Notes under the pieces: model-generated
Database searches by the model: none
What the model saw: only the letters and a program-made list of their open reading frames with translations
Told to the model about the DNA's origin: nothing
Shown: in pieces, positions 18,444-26,286 of the stretch
Layout: the number at the start of each line of letters is the position of its first letter
Position numbering within the stretch: position 1 is the stretch's first letter
Program-made: the position numbers and the translations under genes
NCBI GenBank assembly: GCA_947497145.1
Contig: CANMFQ010000012.1
Location: 91,744 to 155,743 of the forward strand
Length of the DNA stretch: 64,000 bases
Source: an uncultured Flavobacteriaceae bacterium
GTDB lineage: Bacteria > Bacteroidota > Bacteroidia > Flavobacteriales > Flavobacteriaceae
Reading direction: 5' to 3'

Positions 18444-19451
18444 CTAAATCACTTGAAAACCATGTGCATAAGGGTCATCATCATCAATGGTGATGGTATT
18501 GTGTCCGTAAATTTTTGCCCAACCTTGAATACTCGGAATAATTGCTTTTTTTCCATTCAAAGTTGTTTCTTCTTCTATGCGACCAATAAACTTAGAACCA
18601 ATAAAACTTTCGTGAATAAAAGCCTCTCCTGCGCCAAGTTTTCCTTTTGCATGCCACTGCGCCATACGAGCTGAAGTACCTGTACCACAGGGTGATCGAT
18701 CGATAGCTTTGTCCCCGTAAAAAACTGCATTTCTGGCAGTAGCTTCATCCGAAATAGTATCACCTGTCCATAAAATATGACTCACATCTCTAATGGTAGT
18801 ATTCTCTGGATGTATAAAAGCATCTTTGTATTTTTTATTGATCTTCTCACGAATTTCTTGACTAAACTGTACCAAGTTATTTGCTGAAAAATCTTGAATA
18901 CCTGCGAAATTTTCCTGCGGATCTATAATGGCATAAAAATTACCCCCATAAGAAACGTCAAAAACCAATGTTCCTAGAGCATCACATGTAACAGTAAGTT
19001 CTGTCGCAGCTACATAGGCTTTTACATTTATCAATTTCACCCAATCTACCTTATTTCCTGTTTGTTGGTATTCAATTTCCACAAGGCCAGCTGGCGTTTC
19101 CATCCGTACTTTTCCTGGCGTTTTTGGTTGAATTAGCCCCTCTTCTATACCAATGGTAATGGCGCCAATAGTTCCGTGACCACACATGGGTAAACAACCG
19201 CTAGTTTCAATAAAAAGAATACCAAAATCATTTTCTGGTTGTGCAGGCGGATAAAAAATACTCCCGCTCATCATATCATGCCCACGAGGCTCAAACATAA
19301 GTCCTTTACGAATCCAATCATATTCTTTAAGAAAATGTTGCCTTTTTTCACTCATGGTGTGCCCTTTTAAAACTGGTCCACCCTGCTTTACCACCCGTAC
19401 TGGATTACCACAAGTATGGGCATCAATACAAACGAAGGTACTACTACTCAT
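18444..19451 (-). CDS. 4-hydroxyproline 2-epimerase (proline racemase family)
   Basis: 335 aa from the ATG at 19451; a TTG two codons upstream is less likely. Both catalytic cysteines are present: C90 in MCGHGTIG and C255 in DRSPCGTGTSAR. The second Cys separates it from trans-3-hydroxy-L-proline dehydratases, which have Thr there. The reaction is trans-4-hydroxy-L-proline to cis-4-hydroxy-D-proline, in the cytoplasm and without cofactor. The start overlaps the DUF885 gene's stop by 8 bp, which implies coupled translation. Proline racemase activity is the alternative, but the neighbouring deaminase and semialdehyde dehydrogenase favour hydroxyproline. Confidence 0.9.
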   Translation of the reverse strand: MSSSTFVCIDAHTCGNPVRVVKQGGPVLKGHTMSEKRQHFLKEYDWIRKGLMFEPRGHDMMSGSIFYPPAQPENDFGILFIETSGCLPMCGHGTIGAITIGIEEGLIQPKTPGKVRMETPAGLVEIEYQQTGNKVDWVKLINVKAYVAATELTVTCDALGTLVFDVSYGGNFYAIIDPQENFAGIQDFSANNLVQFSQEIREKINKKYKDAFIHPENTTIRDVSHILWTGDTISDEATARNAVFYGDKAIDRSPCGTGTSARMAQWHAKGKLGAGEAFIHESFIGSKFIGRIEEETTLNGKKAIIPSIQGWAKIYGHNTITIDDDDPYAHGFQVI

Positions 19452-21174
19452 TTTCAACCTTTTTTATATATGCATTTGTTCTATCTTCTAATATAGCTAA
19501 GGTTACCGTCCCTTGCTCAAGAATAAGCTCATGAAACTCACGAATATCAAATTTATCTTCTAAAGCCGCTTCTGCCCTTTTACGAAGTTCTCTAATTTTT
19601 AATTCCCCTATTTTGTATGATAATGCCTGCCCTGGCCACGATATATAGCGGTCTGTTTCGGTTTGTATTTCATGTAATGACAATGCAGTATTTGAAGCCA
19701 TATAATCCACCACCTGATCACGTGTCCAACCTTTTGCATGAATACCTGTATCTACCACCAAACGGCATGCACGCCACATTTCATAAGTGAGCTGCCCAAA
19801 TTTCTCATAAGGGGTTGTATACATCCCCATTTCTGCAGCTAAAAACTCAGAATATAAACCCCAACCTTCACCATAAGCAGACAAATACAAGTTTTTTCTA
19901 AACTGTGGAATACTATCACCCAATTCTGCATTTAATGCACCTTGTAAATGATGACCAGGCACCGCCTCATGCACTGTTAAAGCTGGAATAGTATACAATG
20001 TTCTACTAGGTAAATCATAGGTGTTAACCCAATAATACCCCGGATCTGTACTGTTTTTTGCAGTACCTACATATCTACCCCCCGTATATTTTGGAGCAAT
20101 AGCATCGGGTACTGGGGCAACGCCATAGGGTTTGCGTGGTAAGGTCTTAAAAAAACGGGGTAATTGCTCATCAGCACGTTTGGCTATATCACGTGCAAAC
20201 ATCAAAAGTTCCTTTGGCGTTTTAGCGTAAAACTGTTCATCGGTTCTAAGAAACTGAAAAAAATCAGCAAAACTACCCTTAAACTTTAAGTCCTTAATAA
20301 TCTTTTCCATCTCTGCTTTGATGCGTGCAACTTCATCTAACCCTAGTTGATGAATTTTTTCTGCCGTATACCCCGTACTTGTTGTATAATAGTTTATTCT
20401 ATTTTGATAATATTCTGTACCACCAGGAGTTTCAGAAACCCCTAATGTTGTTCTGGTTGTAGGTAGGTATTCTGTTTCAAAAAAAGTTTTAATTCTCTTA
20501 AATTGAGGGGTTACTTTAGTTTCAATGACCTCCTTAGCGGCACGAAGCAGCGAATCTCTTTGCGCAGTATTCAAACGCTTTGGCAGTTTTTTAAATGGGG
20601 AATAGAAGTAACTATCTTTAAAATCAGTCACAATATGGTCATTGTAAGTACTTTCATAGCCGTTGAAAATAACTAGAGGTTGTGATACTCCTTTTTTAAG
20701 TCCTTCACGTAGATTAACAACATGCTGGTCAACAAAATTGGGGATGGCATTAAGCGCATTTAAATAATCTTTAGCTTGTTTATAGCTAGTTAGAGGCCGT
20801 AACTTATAATTTAAATTGTTATGAAAACCAGCATCAGAAAGTAAAGGATTTAAATAACGCTCAAAATCATAAAAATCAATTTTATCTTGAAGTACAAACT
20901 GTAATAATGCTAGTGAAATTTGCTCCGTTTCTCCCAATTCATCGGGCACTATTTCTTTTAATTTAGCTAAAACGGATTTCGCAAATATGGCTTCTGATTC
21001 GTAATATTCTTTTGTAACCAAGCCTAACGGGTACGCTTTTTCATCGTACCCCTTATGGTCTTGATATTCTTTAATTACGCTATTTAAAACAGATGAAGCG
21101 GTTGTTGTTTCATCGGTTTTACATCCAACGAATAGTAAAAACACAAACAAGCAACAGGTTTTGAGTATTTGCAT
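19444..21174 (-). CDS. DUF885 metallopeptidase-like lipoprotein
   Basis: 576 aa with a lipoprotein signal (LFVFLLFVGC, Cys18). It shows the full DUF885 architecture: an N-terminal helical region with SLALLQFVLQ, a central YKPRPYG-like segment (LPRKPYGVAPVP), and the metal-binding motif VHEAVPGHHLQ at about 401-411. A downstream SAYGEGWGLYSE supplies a third ligand Glu. The family is thought to be M32/thermolysin-like zinc peptidases but is poorly characterised. Position 11 bp after the semialdehyde dehydrogenase and overlapping the epimerase suggests it frees hydroxyproline from periplasmic peptides; that role is inference. Confidence 0.8.
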   Translation of the reverse strand: MQILKTCCLFVFLLFVGCKTDETTTASSVLNSVIKEYQDHKGYDEKAYPLGLVTKEYYESEAIFAKSVLAKLKEIVPDELGETEQISLALLQFVLQDKIDFYDFERYLNPLLSDAGFHNNLNYKLRPLTSYKQAKDYLNALNAIPNFVDQHVVNLREGLKKGVSQPLVIFNGYESTYNDHIVTDFKDSYFYSPFKKLPKRLNTAQRDSLLRAAKEVIETKVTPQFKRIKTFFETEYLPTTRTTLGVSETPGGTEYYQNRINYYTTSTGYTAEKIHQLGLDEVARIKAEMEKIIKDLKFKGSFADFFQFLRTDEQFYAKTPKELLMFARDIAKRADEQLPRFFKTLPRKPYGVAPVPDAIAPKYTGGRYVGTAKNSTDPGYYWVNTYDLPSRTLYTIPALTVHEAVPGHHLQGALNAELGDSIPQFRKNLYLSAYGEGWGLYSEFLAAEMGMYTTPYEKFGQLTYEMWRACRLVVDTGIHAKGWTRDQVVDYMASNTALSLHEIQTETDRYISWPGQALSYKIGELKIRELRKRAEAALEDKFDIREFHELILEQGTVTLAILEDRTNAYIKKVENE

Positions 21175-21184
21175 TTTAATTTAT

Positions 21185-22768
21185 TTATATGGAAGCCCTT
21201 GTGTGCTCATTATTAACCAATCTATTTATTTTTAGTGGATTACCATTTTTTAACTCATTAGGCAAAAGGTGATCAGGCCAATCTTGAAAGCTAAATGGAC
21301 GTACCCATCTTTTTATAGATTGCGTACCCACAGCAGTAAAACGACTGTCAGTAGATGCTGGATAAGGTCCTCCGTGTTGCATGGATGGGCACACTTCTAC
21401 ACCAGTAGGCACGCCATTAAAAATGATACGCCCTACCCTAGTTTGCAAAGCGGCGATTAATGAGTCATAGCTTGAAATTTCATCATTATCAGAAATTATA
21501 GTTCCGGTAAGCTGTCCTTCTAAATTGGCTACAATCTCTTCTAATTGGTCAATACTATCACATTGTACTACCATTGAAAAAGGACCAAAAACCTCGTGAT
21601 GTAAGGTGGTATTATTCAAAAAAGTTTCCCCTTTTACGGTTACTACAGCCTGTCTAGCATAATTTACGGCCACTTCTTCAGTATAATCTACAGCAACTAC
21701 CAATCCTTCTTGATTGATGGCTGTTTCCTTATTTTTTTCATAAGCTCCAATAATATGCGGATGCAACATACAAGAAGGTTCTATTTTTACAATTTCTTGC
21801 GAAAGTTGTTCAATAAATGCAGTAAGCGCTTCTCCTTTAACACCTAATAATAACCCAGGGTTAGTACAGAACTGCCCTGCGCCAACAGTTATGGAGCCCG
21901 CATAGGTTTTTGCTAAATCAGCAGTTCTATTTTTCACAGCTTCTGGCAGCATAATTACAGGGTTGATACTGCCCATTTCGGCAAAAACAGGAATGGGTTC
22001 TTTACGCTGTGCAGCCAAATCAAACAATGCTCGACCTCCTTTAATACTGCCTGTAAAGCCTACCGCTTTTATTTGCGGATGCTGCACCAAGGAAACACCA
22101 ACTTCAATACCACTGCTATTTAGGTTAGAAAATACACCTTTAGGCATTCCCGTTTTTTGTGCTGCTTTGATTACTGCCGATGCCACTAATTCACCAGTAC
22201 CTGCATGCATTGGGTGTGATTTCACTACTACAGGGCATCCTGCTGCCAAAGCGGCCGCTGTATCACCCCCAGCAGTAGAAAAGGCTAGCGGAAAATTACT
22301 TGCGCCAAAAACGACAACTGGCCCTAAAGGCACCATCATTTTTCTTAAATCTGGTTTTGGAACTGGCGTTCTATCTGGAATAGCGGTATCAATTGAAGCC
22401 TCTACCCATGAACCTTCTGCTACCAACGCTGCAAAAGCTCGCAATTGACCAATAGTTCTACCACGCTCGCCTTTTGCCCTACCTTCGGGCAAACCAGACT
22501 CTGAACAATAGACCTTTATAAGCGTTTCATCTAAAGCTAAAATTTCATCGGCTATAGCATTTAAAAAAGCTGCCTTATCCTCTCCTGATTTTTGATTATA
22601 CGTAATATAGGCCTGTGAAGCTAAAGTAACTGCCTCGTTAATTTCTTCAGTATTAGCTTCAACAAAAGCTGTTTCGTTTTCGGTATTTGATAAAGGGTTA
22701 AAAGTTTTAAATGTCTTTTCTCCTTTTGCTGATAGGGTATCACCAATATAATTCTTTCCTGTAATCAT
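21185..22768 (-). CDS. Alpha-ketoglutarate semialdehyde (2,5-dioxovalerate) dehydrogenase
   Basis: 527 aa aldehyde dehydrogenase. Catalytic residues visible are N158 (GASNFPLAFS), K183 (VVKSHPMHAGT), E264 (FAEMGSINP) and nucleophile C301 (GAGQFCTNPG). The GASNFPLAFSTAGGDTA block and the CPSMQHGGPYPAS near the C-terminus are typical of type III alpha-KGSA dehydrogenases of hydroxyproline and sugar-acid pathways. It oxidises the semialdehyde to 2-oxoglutarate with NAD(P)+, feeding the TCA cycle. It lies in the leftward operon, 141 bp after the deaminase gene. Confidence 0.88.
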   Translation of the reverse strand: MITGKNYIGDTLSAKGEKTFKTFNPLSNTENETAFVEANTEEINEAVTLASQAYITYNQKSGEDKAAFLNAIADEILALDETLIKVYCSESGLPEGRAKGERGRTIGQLRAFAALVAEGSWVEASIDTAIPDRTPVPKPDLRKMMVPLGPVVVFGASNFPLAFSTAGGDTAAALAAGCPVVVKSHPMHAGTGELVASAVIKAAQKTGMPKGVFSNLNSSGIEVGVSLVQHPQIKAVGFTGSIKGGRALFDLAAQRKEPIPVFAEMGSINPVIMLPEAVKNRTADLAKTYAGSITVGAGQFCTNPGLLLGVKGEALTAFIEQLSQEIVKIEPSCMLHPHIIGAYEKNKETAINQEGLVVAVDYTEEVAVNYARQAVVTVKGETFLNNTTLHHEVFGPFSMVVQCDSIDQLEEIVANLEGQLTGTIISDNDEISSYDSLIAALQTRVGRIIFNGVPTGVEVCPSMQHGGPYPASTDSRFTAVGTQSIKRWVRPFSFQDWPDHLLPNELKNGNPLKINRLVNNEHTRASI

Positions 22769-22909
22769 ACGTTTTTTGAATTGTTTTACACACTTTTATA
22801 GCTGCGGATTTTCCTTCAGCTTCTTTCATACTATAAATCGGCACCATGTTTATACTCTTGTCTTTTCAAGAATTAAAAAATTCACATCATATAGTATACA
22901 AAAGTGCCT

Positions 22910-23815
22910 CTAATATACGGGTAAAACTGGTCGTGTTCTTAAACCTTCTTCAATAATATTTTGCACTCTCGTACGTTCATCACCTTGTAAAGGTAATCGC
23001 GGCTCACGAACATATTCGGTTCCTATACCTGTGCCAACCTCTGCTAATTTTATATTTTGTACCAATTGCGGACTAATATCAAGTTCTAACAAAGGCATAA
23101 ACCATCTGTAAATAGCTAAAGCTTCGGCTATTCTTCCTGCCTTTACCAAATTACAAATTGCTACCGTTTCTTTAGGGAAAGCACAAACCAAACCAGCAAC
23201 CCAGCCATCTGCACCAGCAGCAATACTCTCCAATGCTAAAGTATCTACGCCACATAATATATTTAATCGGTCTCCAAATCTATTTCTAATACGTGTTATA
23301 TTTGAAATATCTCTTGTTGATTCTTTTACCGCCTGAATATTGTCATGTACCAACAATTCTTCAAACATATCTAAAGTCACCTCTATTTTGTAATCTACAG
23401 GATTATTATAAATCATAATTGGCAAATCAGTACTACTTGCAATTGTTTTGAAATAGTGTACCGTTTCATAATCGGTTGCCTTATATCGCATAGGAGGCAA
23501 CATCATTAAACCATGGGCACCATAGGCTTCTGCATTATGTGCTGCTTCAACCGCCCCTTTGGTAGTTTGCTCTGCAATATTTATTATTACAGGCACCTTA
23601 TCTCCTGCAATACGCACAGTTTCTTCAATCAAAATACGCTTTTCATCAGCCGTTAAGGTACTTGCTTCTCCAAGTGTACCTCCTAAAATAATGCCTTGAA
23701 CTCCTGCCACTAACTGCGCTTCAATATTTTTTTCAAACATGTCCAGGTCTAAAGTATCGTGCTCGGTAAATTTTGTTGTTACTGCTGGCATTACGCCTTC
23801 CCAAATTACTTTCAT
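22910..23815 (-). CDS. DHDPS/NAL family lyase, probable 1-pyrroline-4-hydroxy-2-carboxylate deaminase
   Basis: 301 aa TIM barrel of the DapA superfamily. It has GTLGEAS at 46-52, the catalytic Tyr136 in IMIYNNPVDY, and the Schiff-base Lys164 in AVKESTRD. The substrate is most likely 1-pyrroline-4-hydroxy-2-carboxylate, deaminated and dehydrated to alpha-ketoglutarate semialdehyde, because epimerase, dehydrogenase and semialdehyde dehydrogenase genes follow in the same direction. A keto-deoxy-sugar-acid aldolase is the alternative. It is the first gene of the operon, opposite the AraC regulator. Confidence 0.8.
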   Translation of the reverse strand: MKVIWEGVMPAVTTKFTEHDTLDLDMFEKNIEAQLVAGVQGIILGGTLGEASTLTADEKRILIEETVRIAGDKVPVIINIAEQTTKGAVEAAHNAEAYGAHGLMMLPPMRYKATDYETVHYFKTIASSTDLPIMIYNNPVDYKIEVTLDMFEELLVHDNIQAVKESTRDISNITRIRNRFGDRLNILCGVDTLALESIAAGADGWVAGLVCAFPKETVAICNLVKAGRIAEALAIYRWFMPLLELDISPQLVQNIKLAEVGTGIGTEYVREPRLPLQGDERTRVQNIIEEGLRTRPVLPVY

Positions 23816-23839
23816 TGTTTTTAACTTTTTGATTTGCTA

Positions 23840-23924
23840 CAAAAGTAAAAGGGAAACCCATGTTGATGTTACTGCAATTTTATCTTAAATTGAGATTATA
23901 TTACCCAATATAGCTGTAAATTTG
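23840..23924. promoter_or_regulatory. Divergent promoter region of the hydroxyproline operon and araC-type regulator
   Basis: Leftward, TACTTTTG (complement of 23840-23847) is an exact TAnnTTTG -7 element 24 bp before the deaminase ATG. Rightward, TAAATTTG at 23917-23924 is another exact match 28 bp before the regulator ATG. The -33 elements are weak: a TTG at 23890-23892 is 24 bp upstream of the rightward -7, longer than usual. Weak -33 boxes fit promoters that need an activator such as the divergent AraC protein. Basis is consensus matching by eye. Confidence 0.4.
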
Positions 23925-23952
23925 ATATTTTTAGTCCAATATTGACGTATAT

Positions 23953-24819
23953 ATGAAAGTTCAACCTTTTCAAATACCCAAACCGCTTCATGAAAACTTG
24001 ATTGTTCAGGTAGATCACGCAAAGGCCTTTTACAACCAACTTCATCAACACAATGAAATGCAATTAAGTTTAATTGTGAAAGGTAGCGGCAAGTTATTGA
24101 TTGGTGATAGTATTCATCAATTTACTACTGGAGACTTTTTTGGTATTGGTGCCAATAGCCCACACCTTTTTAAAACAGAACAAGACAAAGGAATGGTTCA
24201 CATGATTTCTTTGTTTTTCACTCAAGACACTTTTGGTGAGCGTTTCTTTGAATTATCTGATTTGGACGAAATAAAACCTTTTTTCTCCCTTATTCCTGAC
24301 GGTTTTCAATTATTATCTCATTTAGATAACGTAAATGATATGATGCACCAGTTTATCGAAGCTACCAAACTTGAGCGAGTACTGCTGTTCTTACAACTAT
24401 TAAACCTGCTATGCAAAGCAGAAAAAAAACCACTCACTAATTTTATTTATCCGAAAGAAATTGGGCATTTGGCTGGAGAACGCATGCAAGTGGTATTTGA
24501 TTATGTACTCCACAATTTTGATAACGAAATAAAGCTACATACGGTGTCAGACCTTGTTTATATGACCCCAAATGCTTTTTGCAGATTTTTCAAACAACGT
24601 ACCAATAAGACCTTTTTTCAGTTTCTAATTGAACTACGTATCGAACATGCTTGTCAACTGCTAAAAAATAATCCAGATCTTTCTATTGCAGAAATTTCAG
24701 AACTTTCTGGTTTTAAGTCGATTTCTAATTTTAATAGAAAATTCAAAAACTATAAAGGGGTTATACCATCAAGATACATAAAACAGATTACCCCTACTGC
24801 CATTGGTACTTTTGGTTAA
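23953..24819 (+). CDS. AraC family transcriptional regulator
   Basis: 288 aa. The N-terminal cupin-type sensor domain (HQHNEMQLSLIVKGSGKLL, FTTGDFFGIGANSPHLF) resembles AraC regulators that bind sugars or small acids. The C-terminal double HTH spans about 185-285, with TVSDLVYMTPNAFCRFFKQR as the first helix-turn-helix and IAEISELSGFKSISNFNRKF as the second, ending in PSRYIK. It is divergent from the hydroxyproline operon across a 137-bp shared control region, so it is the likely activator, with hydroxyproline or an intermediate as effector (inference). Confidence 0.88.
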   Translation: MKVQPFQIPKPLHENLIVQVDHAKAFYNQLHQHNEMQLSLIVKGSGKLLIGDSIHQFTTGDFFGIGANSPHLFKTEQDKGMVHMISLFFTQDTFGERFFELSDLDEIKPFFSLIPDGFQLLSHLDNVNDMMHQFIEATKLERVLLFLQLLNLLCKAEKKPLTNFIYPKEIGHLAGERMQVVFDYVLHNFDNEIKLHTVSDLVYMTPNAFCRFFKQRTNKTFFQFLIELRIEHACQLLKNNPDLSIAEISELSGFKSISNFNRKFKNYKGVIPSRYIKQITPTAIGTFG

Positions 24820-24835
24820 TTTTTAAATTATATGC

Positions 24836-26014
24836 TTAGTTGGTAACCGTACCAAACTTATAAACACAAGTAGAAGTATACGTTTCACCTGGTCGAATTA
24901 CGGTTGTAGGAAACTGTGGTTTGTTTGGTGAATCAGGAAAATGTTGTGTTTCCAAACAAAAAGAACCTCTAAAGGCATAGGGTTTTCCACGCTTACCCAT
25001 AGTTTTTCCTGTTAAAAAGTTTCCACCGTAAAACTGCACACCGGGCTCATCAGTATACACTTCAAGCGTTCTTCCGCTCTCAGGCTCTACCACTTTAGCG
25101 CAAAACACAAGGCCATCATCATTTTTAGGTGTATCATTTAAAACAAAATTATGGTCGTACCCATTGCCTATTTTCAGTTGTTCAAAATCTACACTTAAAT
25201 CTGTTCCTATAGCTTTGGGTGTTGTAAAATCAAAAGGCGTGCCTGCTACTTTTGCTATTTCGCCAGTTGGTATAAGGCCAGCATCTACAGGTGTGTAATG
25301 ATTAGCGTTAATAGTAAGGATATGATCATTTATATCGCCCTCTCCTTCTCCTTTCAAATTAAAAAAAGAATGATGCGTAAGATTAACTACTGTTGGCTTA
25401 TCTGTTTCTGCCTTATAGCTTATTTTAAGTTCATTATCATCTGTCAACTCATAAGATACTTTGACCATTAAATTTCCTGGATACCCCTCTTCCATATCGG
25501 GTGATAATCTCGAAAAAACAATACGACTATCATTGTACTGCTTAACATCCCAAACCACACTTTCAAAACCCTTATCACCTCCATGCAAATGGTTTTCATT
25601 GTTGTTTTTGGCTAGGGTATAAGTTTCATCATCAATTGAAAACTGCCCCTTCTTTATGCGATTACCATATCTACCAATAACGGATCCAAAATATGATTTA
25701 GGGCCATCAACATACTCCTTCAAGGTATTGTGCCCTAAAACAATATCTTCAAACGCTCCATTTTTATCAGGGGTGTGTAATGCCACCAATCGCTGGCCAT
25801 AATTGGTAAATGCCGCTGTTATTCCGTTTTTGTTGGATAGTACATATAGATTTACAGAGTCGCCATTTATAATGTCTTTAAAATTTTCTGGTGAAACAGT
25901 AGTTTTCATTGTTTTTGCGGAAGGTTTTATAGCCATATCTGCCGGTTTATCTTTTTTATTCTTACAACTTACCATACTTAGTACTAGAATAACAGTGGCC
26001 AGAATAGCTCTCAT
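24836..26014 (-). CDS. Aldose 1-epimerase (mutarotase) lipoprotein
   Basis: 392 aa with a lipoprotein signal (AILATVILVLSMVSC, Cys17). GalM family features are present: YFGSVIGRYGNRIKKGQF, the active-site His in NENHLHGG, and the second His in VVNLTHHSFFNL. The base Glu lies in CLETQHFPDSPNKPQFP. It interconverts alpha and beta anomers of aldohexoses. The lipobox suggests a periplasmic location, as is common in polysaccharide-use loci. It converges on the AraC gene with 16 bp between 3' ends and is probably not part of the hydroxyproline operon. Confidence 0.9.
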   Translation of the reverse strand: MRAILATVILVLSMVSCKNKKDKPADMAIKPSAKTMKTTVSPENFKDIINGDSVNLYVLSNKNGITAAFTNYGQRLVALHTPDKNGAFEDIVLGHNTLKEYVDGPKSYFGSVIGRYGNRIKKGQFSIDDETYTLAKNNNENHLHGGDKGFESVVWDVKQYNDSRIVFSRLSPDMEEGYPGNLMVKVSYELTDDNELKISYKAETDKPTVVNLTHHSFFNLKGEGEGDINDHILTINANHYTPVDAGLIPTGEIAKVAGTPFDFTTPKAIGTDLSVDFEQLKIGNGYDHNFVLNDTPKNDDGLVFCAKVVEPESGRTLEVYTDEPGVQFYGGNFLTGKTMGKRGKPYAFRGSFCLETQHFPDSPNKPQFPTTVIRPGETYTSTCVYKFGTVTN

Positions 26015-26286
26015 ATTTTTACTTTTTTTTAGCTGAATGTTTAATACTTTATTGCAAACAACCCCACAGAATAATCACCTAACCTATTGAATAACAAGGT
26101 TTTTATCGCACTTATTTCATTTTTTTAATTACCTATAACCTTGAAGGCTAGTTACTATTAATACGTGGTGTTGAAGTTTTTTTTGGTTATGCCAAGATAA
26201 TGAAAAATGTGAAATTGATATCTATAATATATATTCCTTTTGTTTTAACTATTTTTACCGCCTACTATAAACTCAACACGATTATA

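Noticed and set aside
21963..22448. 161-codon plus-strand frame inside the semialdehyde dehydrogenase
   Set aside because: Antisense to a well-supported enzyme gene with intact catalytic residues.
22740..22847. 35-codon minus-strand frame (MVPIYSMKEAEGKSAA...) before the semialdehyde dehydrogenase
   Set aside because: Coding-like composition, but it overlaps the dehydrogenase start, matches no family I know, and is short enough to be chance.
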